Below, one piece after another: positions 17,145 through 26,764 of a stretch of DNA of 64,000 nucleotides. The notes beneath the pieces are model-generated. The model was given only the letters and a program-made list of their open reading frames with translations. It ran no database searches and was not told where the DNA came from. Within the stretch, counting starts at the first letter, position 1; each line of letters opens with the position of its first letter. Both the position numbers and the translations under genes were made by a program. Source of the stretch: Streptomyces decoyicus (GTDB lineage Bacteria; Actinomycetota; Actinomycetes; Streptomycetales; Streptomycetaceae); the NCBI RefSeq assembly GCF_019880305.1, contig NZ_CP082301.1, positions 682,001 to 746,000 of the forward strand, read 5' to 3'.

Positions 17145-17475
17145 GTCTGCTCCTTTGTTGGCCCCACCACCGAGCGGGTGGCGCCGGCTTGCGCCCTCCT
17201 GCGAGGTTTCCGACAAACCTGCGCAGTGGGCGGCAAGCCCTCGCTTCCTGCACGCCTCCGACCCATGCGCCATGCCCATGCCGCCATGACCCATGGGCCG
17301 AAGACTCCCCCACGTCCAGCCTGAGGGCCGACGGGATCATCCGCATCTCAGCCCTGGTGCCACAGGGGGCCGGTCGGGCATCGCCCCGTTGTCCGCCGCC
17401 CCTCCCCGAACGCGGAACGCAGACACCCGTCACGTTTCGTGACGGCAGGGCTCCCCTTGCCGGTAATCGCCTTGC

Positions 17476-17535
17476 CGGGACTTCCCTCGCGGGGGCTTCC
17501 CTCGCGGGGGCCTCCCCCGCCGGGGCTTCCCTCGC
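17476..17535. repeat. Four tandem 15-bp units upstream of the DUF2785 gene
   Basis: Units at 17476-17490, 17491-17505, 17506-17520 and 17521-17535 share the form (C/G)GGGG(A/C)(T/C)TCCC(T/C)CGC. They lie in a 472-base stretch (17145-17616) between divergent genes that holds nothing else recognisable. The array ends 81 bases before the start of the DUF2785 gene, so it could be a protein-binding array or simple replication slippage. Confidence 0.7.
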
Positions 17536-17616
17536 CGCGCGCAGTGAGGCTGCCGGGCGAGCTCCGGTCCACGGGAGCCTCTTGTCGCTCCCCGCGGCGC
17601 GTGGAAGGCTGCCGCG

Positions 17617-18435
17617 ATGAGTACCGATCTTGTCCGCTGGCCGACGATCGCCGCCCAGGGCTTTCCCTTCCCTGACGCGGTACCGGTTTCCCGGCTGCGG
17701 GACGAGCTGTCGGCCATGCTGGTGTCTCCCGACCCCGAGGTCCGTGACGCGCAGGCCTATACCGCCGCCGCGCGCTGGATACGGGAAGGGCACCTCGACG
17801 AGGTCCTGGAGGACCTCGGTGACACTGCCGCGGAACGATTCACCCATCCGGAGATTCAGGCCCGCACCTTCGCTCCGCTCGTTCTCCGGTGTGTGCTGAC
17901 GCGGGGGCACGCCGTCCCCGGCGCCGTCCCGGGCGCGGCCGCGGAGCGCTGGTACGCCGCTTTCTCCTCCTGGTACCCGTCCGAGCGCGACACCCGCGGC
18001 TGGGACGACTCGCTGGGCTGGCTCCACGCCGTCGCCCATGGCGCCGATGCGGCCGCGGCGTTCGCCCGGGCGCTGCCCGCCCACCGCGCCGCACTGCTGG
18101 AGCTGTGTGCCCACCGGATGACGGCCGCACACGCCGACTACCGCTATGCACAGCTGGAGGATGCGCGCCTGGCCCATGCGGTCAGCCGCATCCTGCTCGC
18201 TCCCGGCCTGACGGCCGAACAGGCCACCGGCTGGTTGAACGCGGTGGCGGACGCCCTCGACGGTGGAGGCCCCGGCCCCGTCCCGCCCTGGGCCTTCAAC
18301 ACCTTTGCCACGCTCCAGTCCCTGCATCTCCATCTGACCCGCGGCCTTGCCGACGGAGGCGCTCCGCCGCACGCGTCGGTCGTCGCCGCACGTGTTGCCG
18401 CCCTCCTCCGCCTGCCGTACAGCTGGCTCGCCTGA
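17617..18435 (+). CDS. DUF2785-family protein
   Basis: A 272-residue, mainly helical soluble protein starting MSTDLVRWPTIAAQGFPFPD. The pattern of paired helices with WLHAVAHGADAAAAFARAL and the overall length match the DUF2785 family, proteins of unknown function built of HEAT-like helical repeats. No catalytic residues are known for the family. The gene has no close neighbour on its strand; the next gene downstream converges. Start ATG 17617 follows the GGAAGG of the leader at about 8 bases. Confidence 0.78.
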   Translation: MSTDLVRWPTIAAQGFPFPDAVPVSRLRDELSAMLVSPDPEVRDAQAYTAAARWIREGHLDEVLEDLGDTAAERFTHPEIQARTFAPLVLRCVLTRGHAVPGAVPGAAAERWYAAFSSWYPSERDTRGWDDSLGWLHAVAHGADAAAAFARALPAHRAALLELCAHRMTAAHADYRYAQLEDARLAHAVSRILLAPGLTAEQATGWLNAVADALDGGGPGPVPPWAFNTFATLQSLHLHLTRGLADGGAPPHASVVAARVAALLRLPYSWLA

Positions 18436-18587
18436 TCCCGGACAGCCGACTGCTCGCCCCGTACGCCCTTCCTGGCGGCTCCGCCGCGCCTCGCCGGGCG
18501 CACGACGACTGCGGAGGGCGCTGCCCGACGGCTCACCGCGCTGGGTGATGCGCCGGGCAGCCGGACCGGTACCGGACCGGTAGAGGA

Positions 18588-19562
18588 TCAGCGGGGACCG
18601 GCATCGGTCCGTGCACTGCTGCCCCGCGGAGCCCGGTCGCGGACCTGCACGACGATCTCCTGGACCGAGTTGCGCGAGCCCGGTCCGGGCTGCACGCGGC
18701 CCGCGCGGTCATGGGCCCGGCATCTGATCCGGTGCCGCCCCGGTTCGAACCGCCGGGACAGGGTGAAGCGCTGCCAGGTGGGTTCCGGACCCCGTTCATC
18801 GAGCCGGGCGGCCTCCCACGGGCCCTCGTTCACGGCGATCTCCACGGCGACGACCTCGGTCACGCTCCACGCCCAGCCGCTCATCTCCAGCACCCCCGCC
18901 GCCAGTTCACCCTCTTCGCGTGGTGCGACGAGGACACTGTTGACATCCACTTCCCGGACCGGTTGCAGGCGTTCGCTGCCGGGCTGCCGCCTGTTGTAGA
19001 GCTGGGTGGTGAAGAGGTGATCGGGCCTGGTGTCCGAGACGACGATGCGGCGGAGCCATTTCACCGAATTGGTGCCGAACATCCGCGGCACCACGGCGCG
19101 CACCGGGAAGCCGTGTACGGGCTCCAGCGGTGCACCGTTCATCGCGTAGGCGAGGAGGACGTCACGGTAGGCGGTCTCCAGCGGCAGGTCCTTGAGATAC
19201 CTGACATCCGGTGTGCCGTGGAAAGTGCCGTGGTCCACGCCCTCGAACCAGATGTGCGCGGCGTCGGCGTGCGGGGCCGCGTCGTCCAGCAGCCGCGCGA
19301 GGGGGACGCCGAGCCATCGCACGTTCGCCACCGCACGCACCGGGACATCAGGGGCGAACGGGCTGCCGAAACATTCGTGGAAGGCGGTGAGCCGTGTCGC
19401 GGGGAGTGCGTGCAGCGATTCCAGGTCCAGTCGCAGCGGATGCGCGACGAGCCCTTCCACCGTCAGAGACCAGGTCGCGGCGTCCACCTGCGGCACACCC
19501 ACGTGCGTTCTGGTGAATACCTCTCCGGTGGGAGTGACGAAGTCCGGGTCCGCTGCTCGCAT
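18588..19562 (-). CDS. Soluble sulfite-oxidase-family molybdopterin enzyme
   Basis: A 324-residue protein. Residues 1-190 form the molybdopterin-binding domain with the Mo-ligand Cys in LTAFHECFGSPFAPD (about residue 67), followed by the conserved NVRWLGVPLARLL and HGFPVRAVVPRMFG segments. Residues 200-310 are a Mo-co dimerisation, immunoglobulin-like domain (VLEMSGWAWSVTEVVAVEIA). It lacks a haem domain and a signal peptide, so it is probably cytoplasmic, or uses an unseen partner. The HECFG form differs from the CAGNRR of true sulfite oxidases, so the substrate is open. ATG 19562 is preferred to GTG 19574 because GAGGA lies 6 bases before it. Confidence 0.85.
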   Translation of the reverse strand: MRAADPDFVTPTGEVFTRTHVGVPQVDAATWSLTVEGLVAHPLRLDLESLHALPATRLTAFHECFGSPFAPDVPVRAVANVRWLGVPLARLLDDAAPHADAAHIWFEGVDHGTFHGTPDVRYLKDLPLETAYRDVLLAYAMNGAPLEPVHGFPVRAVVPRMFGTNSVKWLRRIVVSDTRPDHLFTTQLYNRRQPGSERLQPVREVDVNSVLVAPREEGELAAGVLEMSGWAWSVTEVVAVEIAVNEGPWEAARLDERGPEPTWQRFTLSRRFEPGRHRIRCRAHDRAGRVQPGPGSRNSVQEIVVQVRDRAPRGSSARTDAGPR

Positions 19563-19778
19563 GGGTGTCCTCACGTGGTGGTGCGCCGGCCACGGAACTG
19601 CGCCACGTGCCGGTAGGCAGAACCGTCTCCCTTACTGCTGTCGATCCTCAACTGCCTTTTCGTCCAAGGCAATTCTTTATCGGCCTGTGCTGCCGAGCTG
19701 TGCTGCCGATGGCCGGCGGAGCGTGCCGCTGCCGGGGACGGCTTGTGCCCGGTGCCGTGTGGTACCCGTGCCCAGGGT

Positions 19779-20384
19779 TCAGGCCTGGCCGGGCTGAGGC
19801 GCCGGTGGCGAGGCGCGGACGTGCATCCGCTCGCCCTGGGCCCCGAAGAGGCTGAGGAACTCGACGGGATGCGGCCCGGCATTGGCGAAGCCGTGCGGGA
19901 TGTGGGTGTCGAATTCGGCGGCCTCCCCGGAAGTGAGGACGAGATCGTGCTCACCGAGAGCCAGCCGCAGCCTGCCGGAAAGGACGTAGAGCCACTCATA
20001 GCCCTCGTGAGTACGCAACTCGGGGCGAGTGCCGGTGACTTTCTTGGCGGGGAGGATCTGCTTGTAGGCGTGCAGGCCGCCGAGGTGCCGGGTCAGTGGC
20101 ACAAAGGTCTGCCCGTCGCGGGTGAAGGGGCGCGGATGGACACGGGGGTCGCCGGTGGCCGGTGCCCCGACCAGCTCGTCCAGCTGCACTCCATGGGCCT
20201 TGGCCAGCGGAAGCAGGAGTTCGAGGGTCGGTTTGCGCTGCCCGGACTCCAAGCGCGAGAGGGTGCTGAGCGAGATGCCGGTGACCTCGCTCAGCTGCGC
20301 CAAGGTCGCTCCGCGCTGTCGCCGCAGCGCCCGCAGCCGCGGGCCGACCGCGTTCAGTACGCCGGGAATGTCGTCGTCCACCAT
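19779..20384 (-). CDS. XRE-family regulator with C-terminal cupin domain
   Basis: A 201-residue protein from ATG 20384. Residues 10-65 are an XRE helix-turn-helix (LRALRRQRGATLAQLSEVTG, then SLSTLSRLESGQRKPT). Residues 105-185 are a cupin barrel with HEGYEWLYVLSGRLRLALGE and FDTHIPHGFANAG. This pair is common in regulators that sense a small ligand, often controlling transport or catabolism. A longer frame to 20420 adds 12 residues and cannot be excluded. It is divergent from the P450-rppA pair across 392 bases, making it a candidate regulator of that pair. Confidence 0.88.
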   Translation of the reverse strand: MVDDDIPGVLNAVGPRLRALRRQRGATLAQLSEVTGISLSTLSRLESGQRKPTLELLLPLAKAHGVQLDELVGAPATGDPRVHPRPFTRDGQTFVPLTRHLGGLHAYKQILPAKKVTGTRPELRTHEGYEWLYVLSGRLRLALGEHDLVLTSGEAAEFDTHIPHGFANAGPHPVEFLSLFGAQGERMHVRASPPAPQPGQA

Positions 20385-20658
20385 GGCTCTATTTGCCGTC
20401 CTGGCAACAGCTTTTGTCAAGCGGGCGGGGGCCGGACTTCGCTCTCCGGATTCCGATGAGCCGCGGCCCGGCTCCCCCTAGCGAAATACGCAGTGCGGCA
20501 CCTCTGAACCCGGCCGAGAGATCACCCGATCGGCGCATCTCACCGCCCACTCACCGATATCCGTAAGTCACTGTGGACCTGCAGGGCAACCACACCCGCC
20601 AGTCCGCCGGCCGAACGGGGCAGAAAAGGACCTCTTAATATCTCCGCGTCGACGGGGA

Positions 20659-20684
20659 CCGGAAATGAATGAGCGCCTTTCCGG
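20659..20684. promoter_or_regulatory. Inverted repeat upstream of the P450 gene
   Basis: CCGGAAA (20659-20665), 12 bases, TTTCCGG (20678-20684), an exact 7-bp inverted repeat with centres about two helical turns apart. It lies 92 bases before the P450 start, in the spacer shared with the divergent XRE-cupin gene. It could be an operator for a dimeric regulator. The rest of the spacer holds no other gene. Confidence 0.4.
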
Positions 20685-20776
20685 CTGACGGCCTGGTACG
20701 ACCGCATGCGTGCGCTTGGTTCTTTCCCTTCGCAGGCGGTGAATCCGCTCGTCACATCTCACTTCGGGAGCTCACC

Positions 20777-21985
20777 ATGGAATCCGGCTCTAAAGTCTGG
20801 AACTGTCCATTCGACTATGCCGAGGCCCTGGAATTCGATCCGACGCTCAAGCGCCTGCTGACCGAAGAACCGGTCGCCCGTATCCGGCTGCCCCACGGGG
20901 AAGGCGAGGCATGGCTCGTCACCAAGTACGACGACGTACGCACGGTGACGACGGACCGGCGCTTCAGCCGCAGCGCCGTCATCGGCCGGGACTTCCCCCG
21001 CATGACCCCCGAGCCGATCGTCCAGGACGAGGCGATCAACGTGATGGACCCGCCCGCCAGCAGCCGCTTGCGGAGCCTGGTCTCCAAGGCGTTCGCCCCG
21101 CGGCACGTGGAGCGGATGCGGACCCGCACCCAGCATGTCGTGGACGAACTGCTGGACCGGATGACCGAGCACGGCTCTCCTGCCGACCTGATGGAGAGCC
21201 TGGCGTCCCCCCTGCCGCTGACCACGATCTGCGAGGTCCTCGACATCCCCGAGCCCGACCGGGCCCAGCTGCGCGGGCACGCCCGGACGATGATGAACGT
21301 CACCGTCGAAAACCGGGACCGCGCCGTGCAGGCCAAGGCCGATATGCGCGCCTACTTCAAGACGCTGACGGCGAAGCGTCGCCAGCACCCGGGCGACGAC
21401 CTGATCAGCGCCCTGGCCACCGCTCGCGACGGGGACGAGATCCTCAACGACCAGGAACTCACCGTCATGGCCATGGTGCTGCTCATCACCGGCCAGGACA
21501 CCACCACCTACGAGATCGGCAACCTCGCCTACACGCTGCTCACTCGGCCCAAGGATCTCGCGATGCTGCGCTCCCGCCCCGAGATGCTCCCCCAGGCGAT
21601 GGAGGAGATGCTGCGGTTCATCCCCTTCCGCAAGGGCGTGGGTATCCCCCGCGTCGCCACGGAGGACGTGGAGTTGAGCGGGGTGTTGATCCGGGCCGGG
21701 GACATCGTGCACGTCTCCTATCTGACGGCCAACCGGGACAGCCGGAAGTTCGACCGGCCCGACGAGCTGGATCTGGAGCGCGAGGACCGGACCTCCCACA
21801 TGACCTTCGGCTGGGGCGGACACCACTGCCTGGGTGCCCCGCTCGCTTTCACGGAGCTGGAAGTCGCCCTCAAAACCCTCCTGGAGCGCTTCCCGGACCT
21901 GAAGCTGGCACAGCCGGCCGAGGAGATCCGCTGGAACACCAACTCGATCTGGCGCTATCCCCTGGAGCTGCCCGTCACTTGGTGA
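20777..21985 (+). CDS. Cytochrome P450, CYP158-like, paired with RppA
   Basis: A 402-residue soluble bacterial P450. The I-helix carries MVLLITGQDTTTYE, the ExxR pair lies in MEEMLRF and the downstream IPFRKGVGIPR region, and the haem loop FGWGGHHCLGAP places the proximal Cys at residue 351. The segments IRLPHGEGEAWLVTKYDDVR, RAGDIVHVSYLTANRD and the C-terminal LPVTW closely recall CYP158A2, which couples flaviolin in Streptomyces coelicolor. Together with RppA directly downstream, it would couple or oxidise tetrahydroxynaphthalene or flaviolin to dark pigment. CGGGAG lies 7 bases before ATG 20777. Redox partners are not encoded nearby. Confidence 0.9.
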   Translation: MESGSKVWNCPFDYAEALEFDPTLKRLLTEEPVARIRLPHGEGEAWLVTKYDDVRTVTTDRRFSRSAVIGRDFPRMTPEPIVQDEAINVMDPPASSRLRSLVSKAFAPRHVERMRTRTQHVVDELLDRMTEHGSPADLMESLASPLPLTTICEVLDIPEPDRAQLRGHARTMMNVTVENRDRAVQAKADMRAYFKTLTAKRRQHPGDDLISALATARDGDEILNDQELTVMAMVLLITGQDTTTYEIGNLAYTLLTRPKDLAMLRSRPEMLPQAMEEMLRFIPFRKGVGIPRVATEDVELSGVLIRAGDIVHVSYLTANRDSRKFDRPDELDLEREDRTSHMTFGWGGHHCLGAPLAFTELEVALKTLLERFPDLKLAQPAEEIRWNTNSIWRYPLELPVTW

Positions 21986-21996
21986 CCGTAAGTCAC
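21982..21996. promoter_or_regulatory. GTGAC-N5-GTCAC palindrome at the P450 stop, repeated in part before the P450
   Basis: GTGAC-CGTAA-GTCAC at 21982-21996 begins inside the P450 stop region and precedes rppA by about 270 bases. The 11-mer CCGTAAGTCAC within it (21986-21996) recurs exactly at 20561-20571, upstream of the P450. Shared sites before two genes of one pathway suggest a common regulator. This is inferred from sequence only. Confidence 0.35.
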
Positions 21997-22264
21997 GGCA
22001 GCGACATGCAGATTGCACCTGCCTGGCGTACGGTTACTACTCGGAAAGATCGTTCCACCAGCACGGGGAGAGTTCATTCTTCGACGGCTGGCCCGCTCGA
22101 TTCCCTCCCAGAGTCGCCGATTTCGGGCCGCCGGATCCGCTCCTGGTTTCTCTGCCCGCTCTCATCGGGCGAGTTACCGCGACGGATACCGTCGGCCGAT
22201 AGCGACTTGAATTTCAGAGAAGGGAATTCACTGGGCGGGCCACAGTCTGCAAGGAGTGCATCCC

Positions 22265-23329
22265 ATGGCGGTTCTGTGCAAACCTGCAATCGCGGTCCCT
22301 GAATACGTCATCACCCAAGACGACACCCTCGAACTCGCGCGACGGCTGCACAAGGATCATTCGCAGCTGAGACTGATACTGCGGCTGATCGAGAACACGG
22401 GTGTACTCAAACGACATCTGATACAGCCGATCGACAAGGTGCTCAAGCATCCGGGGCTGGACGCCCGTAGCGCGGTCTACGAAGAGGAGTCCAAGGCCCG
22501 CGTCCCCGCCGTGGTCCGCAAGGCGCTCGACCAGGCCGAACTGGAACCCCGGCAGATCGACCTCATCGTCTACGTGTCCTGCACCGGATTCATGATGCCG
22601 GCGCTGACCGCCTGGCTCATCAACACCCTGGGCTTCCGGTCGGAGACACGGCAGATACCGATAGCCCAGCTCGGCTGCGCCGCGGGGGGCGCCGCGATCA
22701 ACCGGGCACATGACTTCTGCCGGGCGTACCCCGAAGCCAACGTGCTGATCGTCGCGTGTGAGTTCTGCTCGCTGTGCTACCAGCCCACGGACCTGGGTGT
22801 GGGGTCGCTGCTGTCGAACGGCCTCTTCGGTGACGCGGTGGCCGCGGCCGTGGTCCGCGGCAGCGGCGGCACCGGCGTCCAGCTGGAGCGCAACAGCTCG
22901 TACCTCATCCCGAACACGGAGGACTGGATCTCCTACGCGATCCGGTCCACGGGCTTCCACTTCCAGTTGGACAAGCGCGTCCCCGGAACCATGGAACCGC
23001 TCGCCCCCGCCTTGCGCGCCGTCGCCGAGCAGCACCAATGGGACGCGGGCCGACTGGACTTCTACATCGTTCATGCGGGCGGTCCGCGCATCCTGGACGA
23101 CCTGTGCCGCTTCCTCGACGTGCCGCCGGAGGCCTTCCGGTTCAGCCGCGCGACACTGACCGAGTACGGCAACATCGCCAGTGCGGTGGTACTCGACGCG
23201 CTGGCGCGCATGTTCGACGAAGCAACGGCCCTCGACGGCCAGCGCGGTCTGCTGGCCGGCTTCGGCCCCGGCATCACCGCCGAGATGGCCCTCGGCACCT
23301 GGACCTCAACTCCCGTGACAGCGGCCTGA
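22265..23329 (+). CDS. rppA: Type III polyketide synthase, 1,3,6,8-tetrahydroxynaphthalene synthase
   Basis: A 354-residue chalcone-synthase-fold enzyme that condenses five malonyl-CoA units to 1,3,6,8-tetrahydroxynaphthalene, which oxidises to flaviolin and polymerises as melanin-like pigment. The catalytic triad falls at the RppA positions: Cys138 in QLGCAAGG, His270 in YIVHAGGPR and Asn303 in YGNIAS. Cys106 of VSCTGFMMP, the residue tied to malonyl starter use, is present. The C-terminus is shorter than that of S. griseus RppA by about 20 residues. AAGGAG lies 8 bases before ATG 22265. A terminator hairpin follows at once. The P450 upstream completes the module. Confidence 0.95.
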   Translation: MAVLCKPAIAVPEYVITQDDTLELARRLHKDHSQLRLILRLIENTGVLKRHLIQPIDKVLKHPGLDARSAVYEEESKARVPAVVRKALDQAELEPRQIDLIVYVSCTGFMMPALTAWLINTLGFRSETRQIPIAQLGCAAGGAAINRAHDFCRAYPEANVLIVACEFCSLCYQPTDLGVGSLLSNGLFGDAVAAAVVRGSGGTGVQLERNSSYLIPNTEDWISYAIRSTGFHFQLDKRVPGTMEPLAPALRAVAEQHQWDAGRLDFYIVHAGGPRILDDLCRFLDVPPEAFRFSRATLTEYGNIASAVVLDALARMFDEATALDGQRGLLAGFGPGITAEMALGTWTSTPVTAA

Positions 23330-23333
23330 CTCG

Positions 23334-23380
23334 CCCCGCTCGGTGCGTCCGCGGTGAACCGCCGGGCGCACCGAGCGGGG
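23334..23380 (+). terminator. Terminator after rppA
   Basis: Left arm 23334-23347 (CCCCGCTCGGTGCG) pairs perfectly over 14 bp with 23367-23380; the 19-base interval contains a small inner stem. It starts 5 bases after the rppA stop. The remainder of the 486-base spacer to dnaK holds the promoter described separately and no gene. Confidence 0.82.
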
Positions 23381-23571
23381 TTCCCGCCTGTTTCGCCGTC
23401 CAACGCCCGGCCTTCCGGGATCCGCGGGGCCTGGGGCCCACTGGCAGGCCCATGGCCATGCAGTCCGGGGAGATACCGGCAGACCCGACAGTCACACCTG
23501 GGGCCGGCAGGGCCAGGGGCGCCGCAGGGCCACCCGACTGCAACGGCCAGCGGGAACGCGACCGCGGTTGG

Positions 23572-23649
23572 TGCATACGGTGTATATGCCGTGAAAAGGA
23601 ATATCTTGACAGATGTGTCGGCACGTTTTATGCACGTTGTATACCGGCG
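23572..23649 (+). promoter_or_regulatory. Near-consensus promoter of dnaK flanked by related AT-rich repeats
   Basis: TTGACA (23606-23611), a 17-base spacer and TATGCA (23629-23634) form an unusually good vegetative-type promoter for this genome. On either side lie related elements, TGCATACGGTGTATATGCCG (23572-23591, itself GCATA-N7-TATGC) and TGCACGTTGTATACCGGCG (23631-23649). Their placement above -35 and over -10 suits a repressor or activator that binds both. The HspR inverted repeat CTTGAGT-N7-ACTCAAG known before Streptomyces dnaK operons is not seen, so control differs from the main dnaK. Confidence 0.65.
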
Positions 23650-23815
23650 ACGCAGGCCGGCCCGCTCTCCATAACAGCAGGTGAGAGGGCCTACGGGGCG
23701 AGCTTCGGGGCCACCCGGGCACCCGGTCCGGCCTCCGCCAGGTGGCCTGCGGGCGTCGGGTGCCGGTGCCGGACGGTGCCGCTCCGGGAGTCGGCCGCAA
23801 GACGAGGAGAAGACC

Positions 23816-25711
23816 ATGGCACGTGCAGTGGGTATTGACCTTGGTACGACGAACTCGGTGGTCAGCGTGCTGGAGGGCGGTGAGCCCACGGTCATCAGCA
23901 ACGCCGAGGGCGCCCGGACCACCCCGTCGGTGGTCGGCTTCGCCAAGGGCGGCGATGTGCTGGTGGGTGAGATCGCCAAGCGGCAGGCCGTGACCAACGT
24001 CGACCGCACCGCGCGGTCGGTCAAGCGCCACATGGGTGAGGCGCAGTGGCGTTTCCCGGAGAGCGGCGACATCGACGGCAAGCAGTACACCGCGCAGGAG
24101 ATCTCCGCGCGGGTGCTGCAGAAGCTCAAGCGCGATGCCGAGGAATACCTGGGCGAGGACGTCACGGATGCCGTGGTCACCGTTCCGGCGTACTTCAACG
24201 ACGCCCAGCGCACCGCGACCAAGGAGGCCGGGGAGATCGCGGGCCTCAAGGTGCTGCGGATCGTCAATGAGCCGACCGCCGCCGCCCTGGCGTACGGCCT
24301 CGACAAGGAGAACGACCAGACCATCCTGGTCTTCGACCTCGGTGGCGGCACCTTCGACGTCTCGCTGCTGGACATCGGCGACGGCGTCGTCGAGGTGAAG
24401 GCGACCAACGGCGACACCCACCTGGGCGGCGACGACTGGGACCAGCGCATCGTCGATCACCTGACCAAGCAGTTCAAGAACGCGTACGGCATCGATCTCT
24501 CCCAGGACAAGATGGCCACCCAGCGGCTGCGGGAGGCCGCCGAGAAGGCGAAGATCGAACTGTCGGCGGCGACCGAGACCACGATCAATCTGCCGTATCT
24601 GAGCGCGTCGGCCGACGGGCCGCTGCACCTGGACGAGAAGCTCACCCGCTCACAGTTCGAGCAGCTGACCGCCGACCTGCTCGAACGGTGCAAGACCCCG
24701 TTCCACAATGCGGTGAACGACGCCGGGATCAAGGTCGCCGACATCAATCACGTGATCCTGGTCGGCGGCTCGACCCGGATGCCCGCAGTGACCGAGCTGG
24801 TCAAGGAGCTGACCGGCAAGGACCCGCACAAGGGCGTCAACCCGGACGAGGTCGTCGCCATCGGCGCCGCCCTCCAGGCCGGTGTGCTCAAGGGCGAGGT
24901 CAAGGACGTCCTCCTGCTGGACGTCACCCCGCTGTCCCTCGGTATCGAGACCAAGGGCGGCATCATGACCAAGCTCCTCGAACGCAACACCACGATCCCG
25001 ACCAAGCGCTCCGAGATCTTCACGACGGCCGAGGACAACCAGCCGTCCGTGCAGATCCAGGTCTACCAGGGCGAGCGCGAGATCGCGGCCTACAACAAGA
25101 AGCTCGGAATGTTCCAGCTGACCGGTCTGCCGCCGGCCCCGCGCGGGGTCCCGCAGATCGAGGTCTCCTTCGACATCGACGCCAACGGCATCATGCACGT
25201 GACCGCGAAGGACCTGGGCACCGGCAAGGAACAGAAGATGACCGTCACCGGCGGCTCCTCGCTGCCGAAGGACGACATCGACCGGATGGTCCGCGACGCC
25301 GAGCACCACGCCGAGGAGGACCGCCGCAGGCGGGAGACCGCGGAGACCCGCAACCAGGCCGAGCAGCTCGTCTACCAGACCGAGAAGTTCCTCAAGGACA
25401 ACGAGGAAAAGGTCCCCGGTGACATCAAGACCGAGGTCGAGACGGCCATCGGCGAGGTGAAGGAGAAGCTCAAGGCCGACTCCGGCGAAGGCGGCGACAC
25501 CGCGGAGCTCCGTACCGCCACCGAGAAGCTGGCGACCGTCTCGCAGAAGCTGGGCCAGGCCATGTACGCCGACACCCAGTCGCAGGCTCAGGCCCAGGGC
25601 TCCGACGCGGCCGCCGGCGAGGGCGGATCGGGCACAGCTGCCGGCGATCAGGACGATGTCGTCGATGCGGAGATCGTCGATGACGACAAGCAGGAGGGAG
25701 GCGCACGATGA
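23816..25711 (+). CDS. dnaK: DnaK-type Hsp70 chaperone (second-copy style)
   Basis: A 631-residue protein from ATG 23816 ([20 protein letters not shown]). The nucleotide-binding domain shows the phosphate-1 loop GIDLGTTNS, the connect/phosphate-2 motif [14 protein letters not shown] and the adenosine motif [10 protein letters not shown]. The linker [12 protein letters not shown] and substrate-binding domain follow, then a helical lid and an Ala/Gly/Gln-rich tail ending in acidic residues. It is complete and should be active. Unlike the main Streptomyces dnaK-grpE-dnaJ-hspR operon, only grpE follows, overlapping by 4 bases (ATGA). Its position directly before the gas-vesicle cluster suggests a dedicated folding role, which is inference. 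Confidence 0.95.
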   Translation: MARAVGIDLGTTNSVVSVLEGGEPTVISNAEGARTTPSVVGFAKGGDVLVGEIAKRQAVTNVDRTARSVKRHMGEAQWRFPESGDIDGKQYTAQEISARVLQKLKRDAEEYLGEDVTDAVVTVPAYFNDAQRTATKEAGEIAGLKVLRIVNEPTAAALAYGLDKENDQTILVFDLGGGTFDVSLLDIGDGVVEVKATNGDTHLGGDDWDQRIVDHLTKQFKNAYGIDLSQDKMATQRLREAAEKAKIELSAATETTINLPYLSASADGPLHLDEKLTRSQFEQLTADLLERCKTPFHNAVNDAGIKVADINHVILVGGSTRMPAVTELVKELTGKDPHKGVNPDEVVAIGAALQAGVLKGEVKDVLLLDVTPLSLGIETKGGIMTKLLERNTTIPTKRSEIFTTAEDNQPSVQIQVYQGEREIAAYNKKLGMFQLTGLPPAPRGVPQIEVSFDIDANGIMHVTAKDLGTGKEQKMTVTGGSSLPKDDIDRMVRDAEHHAEEDRRRRETAETRNQAEQLVYQTEKFLKDNEEKVPGDIKTEVETAIGEVKEKLKADSGEGGDTAELRTATEKLATVSQKLGQAMYADTQSQAQAQGSDAAAGEGGSGTAAGDQDDVVDAEIVDDDKQEGGAR

Positions 25712-26355
25712 ACCGTCCGACCAACGTGCGTGGCCCCGCGCAGCCGCCGCTGGCCATCGTCGGACACGGGCCGGGGGAAAGCCCCGCCGCGGTCCCGCCC
25801 CGCGCCACCCCGGCGGAGGAGGGCACCGGGCAGAGCACGGGAAGGCCGTCGGGTGAAGGCCGGGACTTCGACGGGACGGCCGGCCGCGACCAGGCCCCGG
25901 CGCGGTCGGCGCCGCAGGAAGCGGTGCTGCGCGCCGAGCTCCGGGAGCGTACGGCCGATCTTCAGCGGCTGAAGGCCGAGTATGACAACTACCGCAAGCG
26001 GGTCCACCGGGACCGCCTCGCGGTCGGCGAGATCGCCGTGGCCAATGTACTGAGCCGGCTGCTGCCGGTGCTCGATTCCCTCGCCGAGGCCAGGGAGCAG
26101 GGCGAGGTCACCGGTGGTTTCCAGCGCGTCGCCGAGGCTCTGCACAACGAACTGGGGGCACTGGGCCTCCAGCCCTTCGGGACGGTGGGCGCCCCCTTCG
26201 ACCCGCTGATCCATGAGGCCATCACCTACACCCCCGACGACCGGTTGGAGCAAGCCACCTGCACCGCGGTGCTCCGCCAGGGCTACCGCGTCGGCGACCG
26301 TCTGCTGCGCCCCGCTCAGGTGATCGTCGCCGGCGAACCGCCCGCCGGCCCGTAA
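25708..26355 (+). CDS. grpE: GrpE nucleotide-exchange factor
   Basis: A 215-residue protein. Residues 1-70 are Pro/Gly-rich and disordered; a long coiled coil follows ([26 protein letters not shown] at about 72-97), then the beta-wing domain with [20 protein letters not shown] near 150-172. GrpE releases ADP from DnaK. The start ATG 25708 overlaps the dnaK stop (ATGA), so translation is coupled and stoichiometry kept. No dnaJ is present; J-protein function must come from elsewhere. A 12-bp terminator hairpin follows, marking the end of the operon. Confidence 0.93.
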   Translation: MNRPTNVRGPAQPPLAIVGHGPGESPAAVPPRATPAEEGTGQSTGRPSGEGRDFDGTAGRDQAPARSAPQEAVLRAELRERTADLQRLKAEYDNYRKRVHRDRLAVGEIAVANVLSRLLPVLDSLAEAREQGEVTGGFQRVAEALHNELGALGLQPFGTVGAPFDPLIHEAITYTPDDRLEQATCTAVLRQGYRVGDRLLRPAQVIVAGEPPAGP

Positions 26356-26419
26356 GGAGCGCCCCGGACCTGGCCACCCTGATTCCGTCGTACGCAACGT
26401 CGTGGCGTCGGCTGCCCTA

Positions 26420-26447
26420 GCTGTGCCGCTTCTCGAAGCGGCACAGC
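26420..26447 (+). terminator. Terminator of the dnaK-grpE operon
   Basis: GCTGTGCCGCTT (26420-26431), loop CTCG, and a perfect complementary arm 26436-26447; T-rich bases follow at 26461-26467. It lies 65 bases after the grpE stop. This separates the chaperone operon from the gas-vesicle region, although read-through could still occur. Confidence 0.82.
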
Positions 26448-26764
26448 GCCGCAGCCGGCGTTTCTTGTCACGGTGACGGGTGGGGTCTTGCTGTCGGGGC
26501 TCGGCCCGTCCTGGATAAATGCACCCCTGAATTCCCGTGCCGCGTCATGGAATTCATCGCGCTGCCCTCCCCCCGTTCTCGCGGCCTCTTTCCCGCACTT
26601 ACCCCCTCGCCTCCCTACTGCCTTGCCGCCTTCCCCCGCAGGCCGGAGCCGGCGACGGTGAACGCGGCCAGGAACGGGCTCGGAGACGGACAGCTCTTCC
26701 GTACCGGATGCCGTCGGGATCCGTGCGCTGACGGACAAGTGATCCGCGAGATCGACCGTGGGCC

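Noticed and set aside
23590-23625. Possible HspR (HAIR) site at CTTGACAGATGTGTC before dnaK
   Set aside because: Only the left half partly fits CTTGAGT; there is no ACTCAAG arm. It is better read as the -35 box TTGACA.
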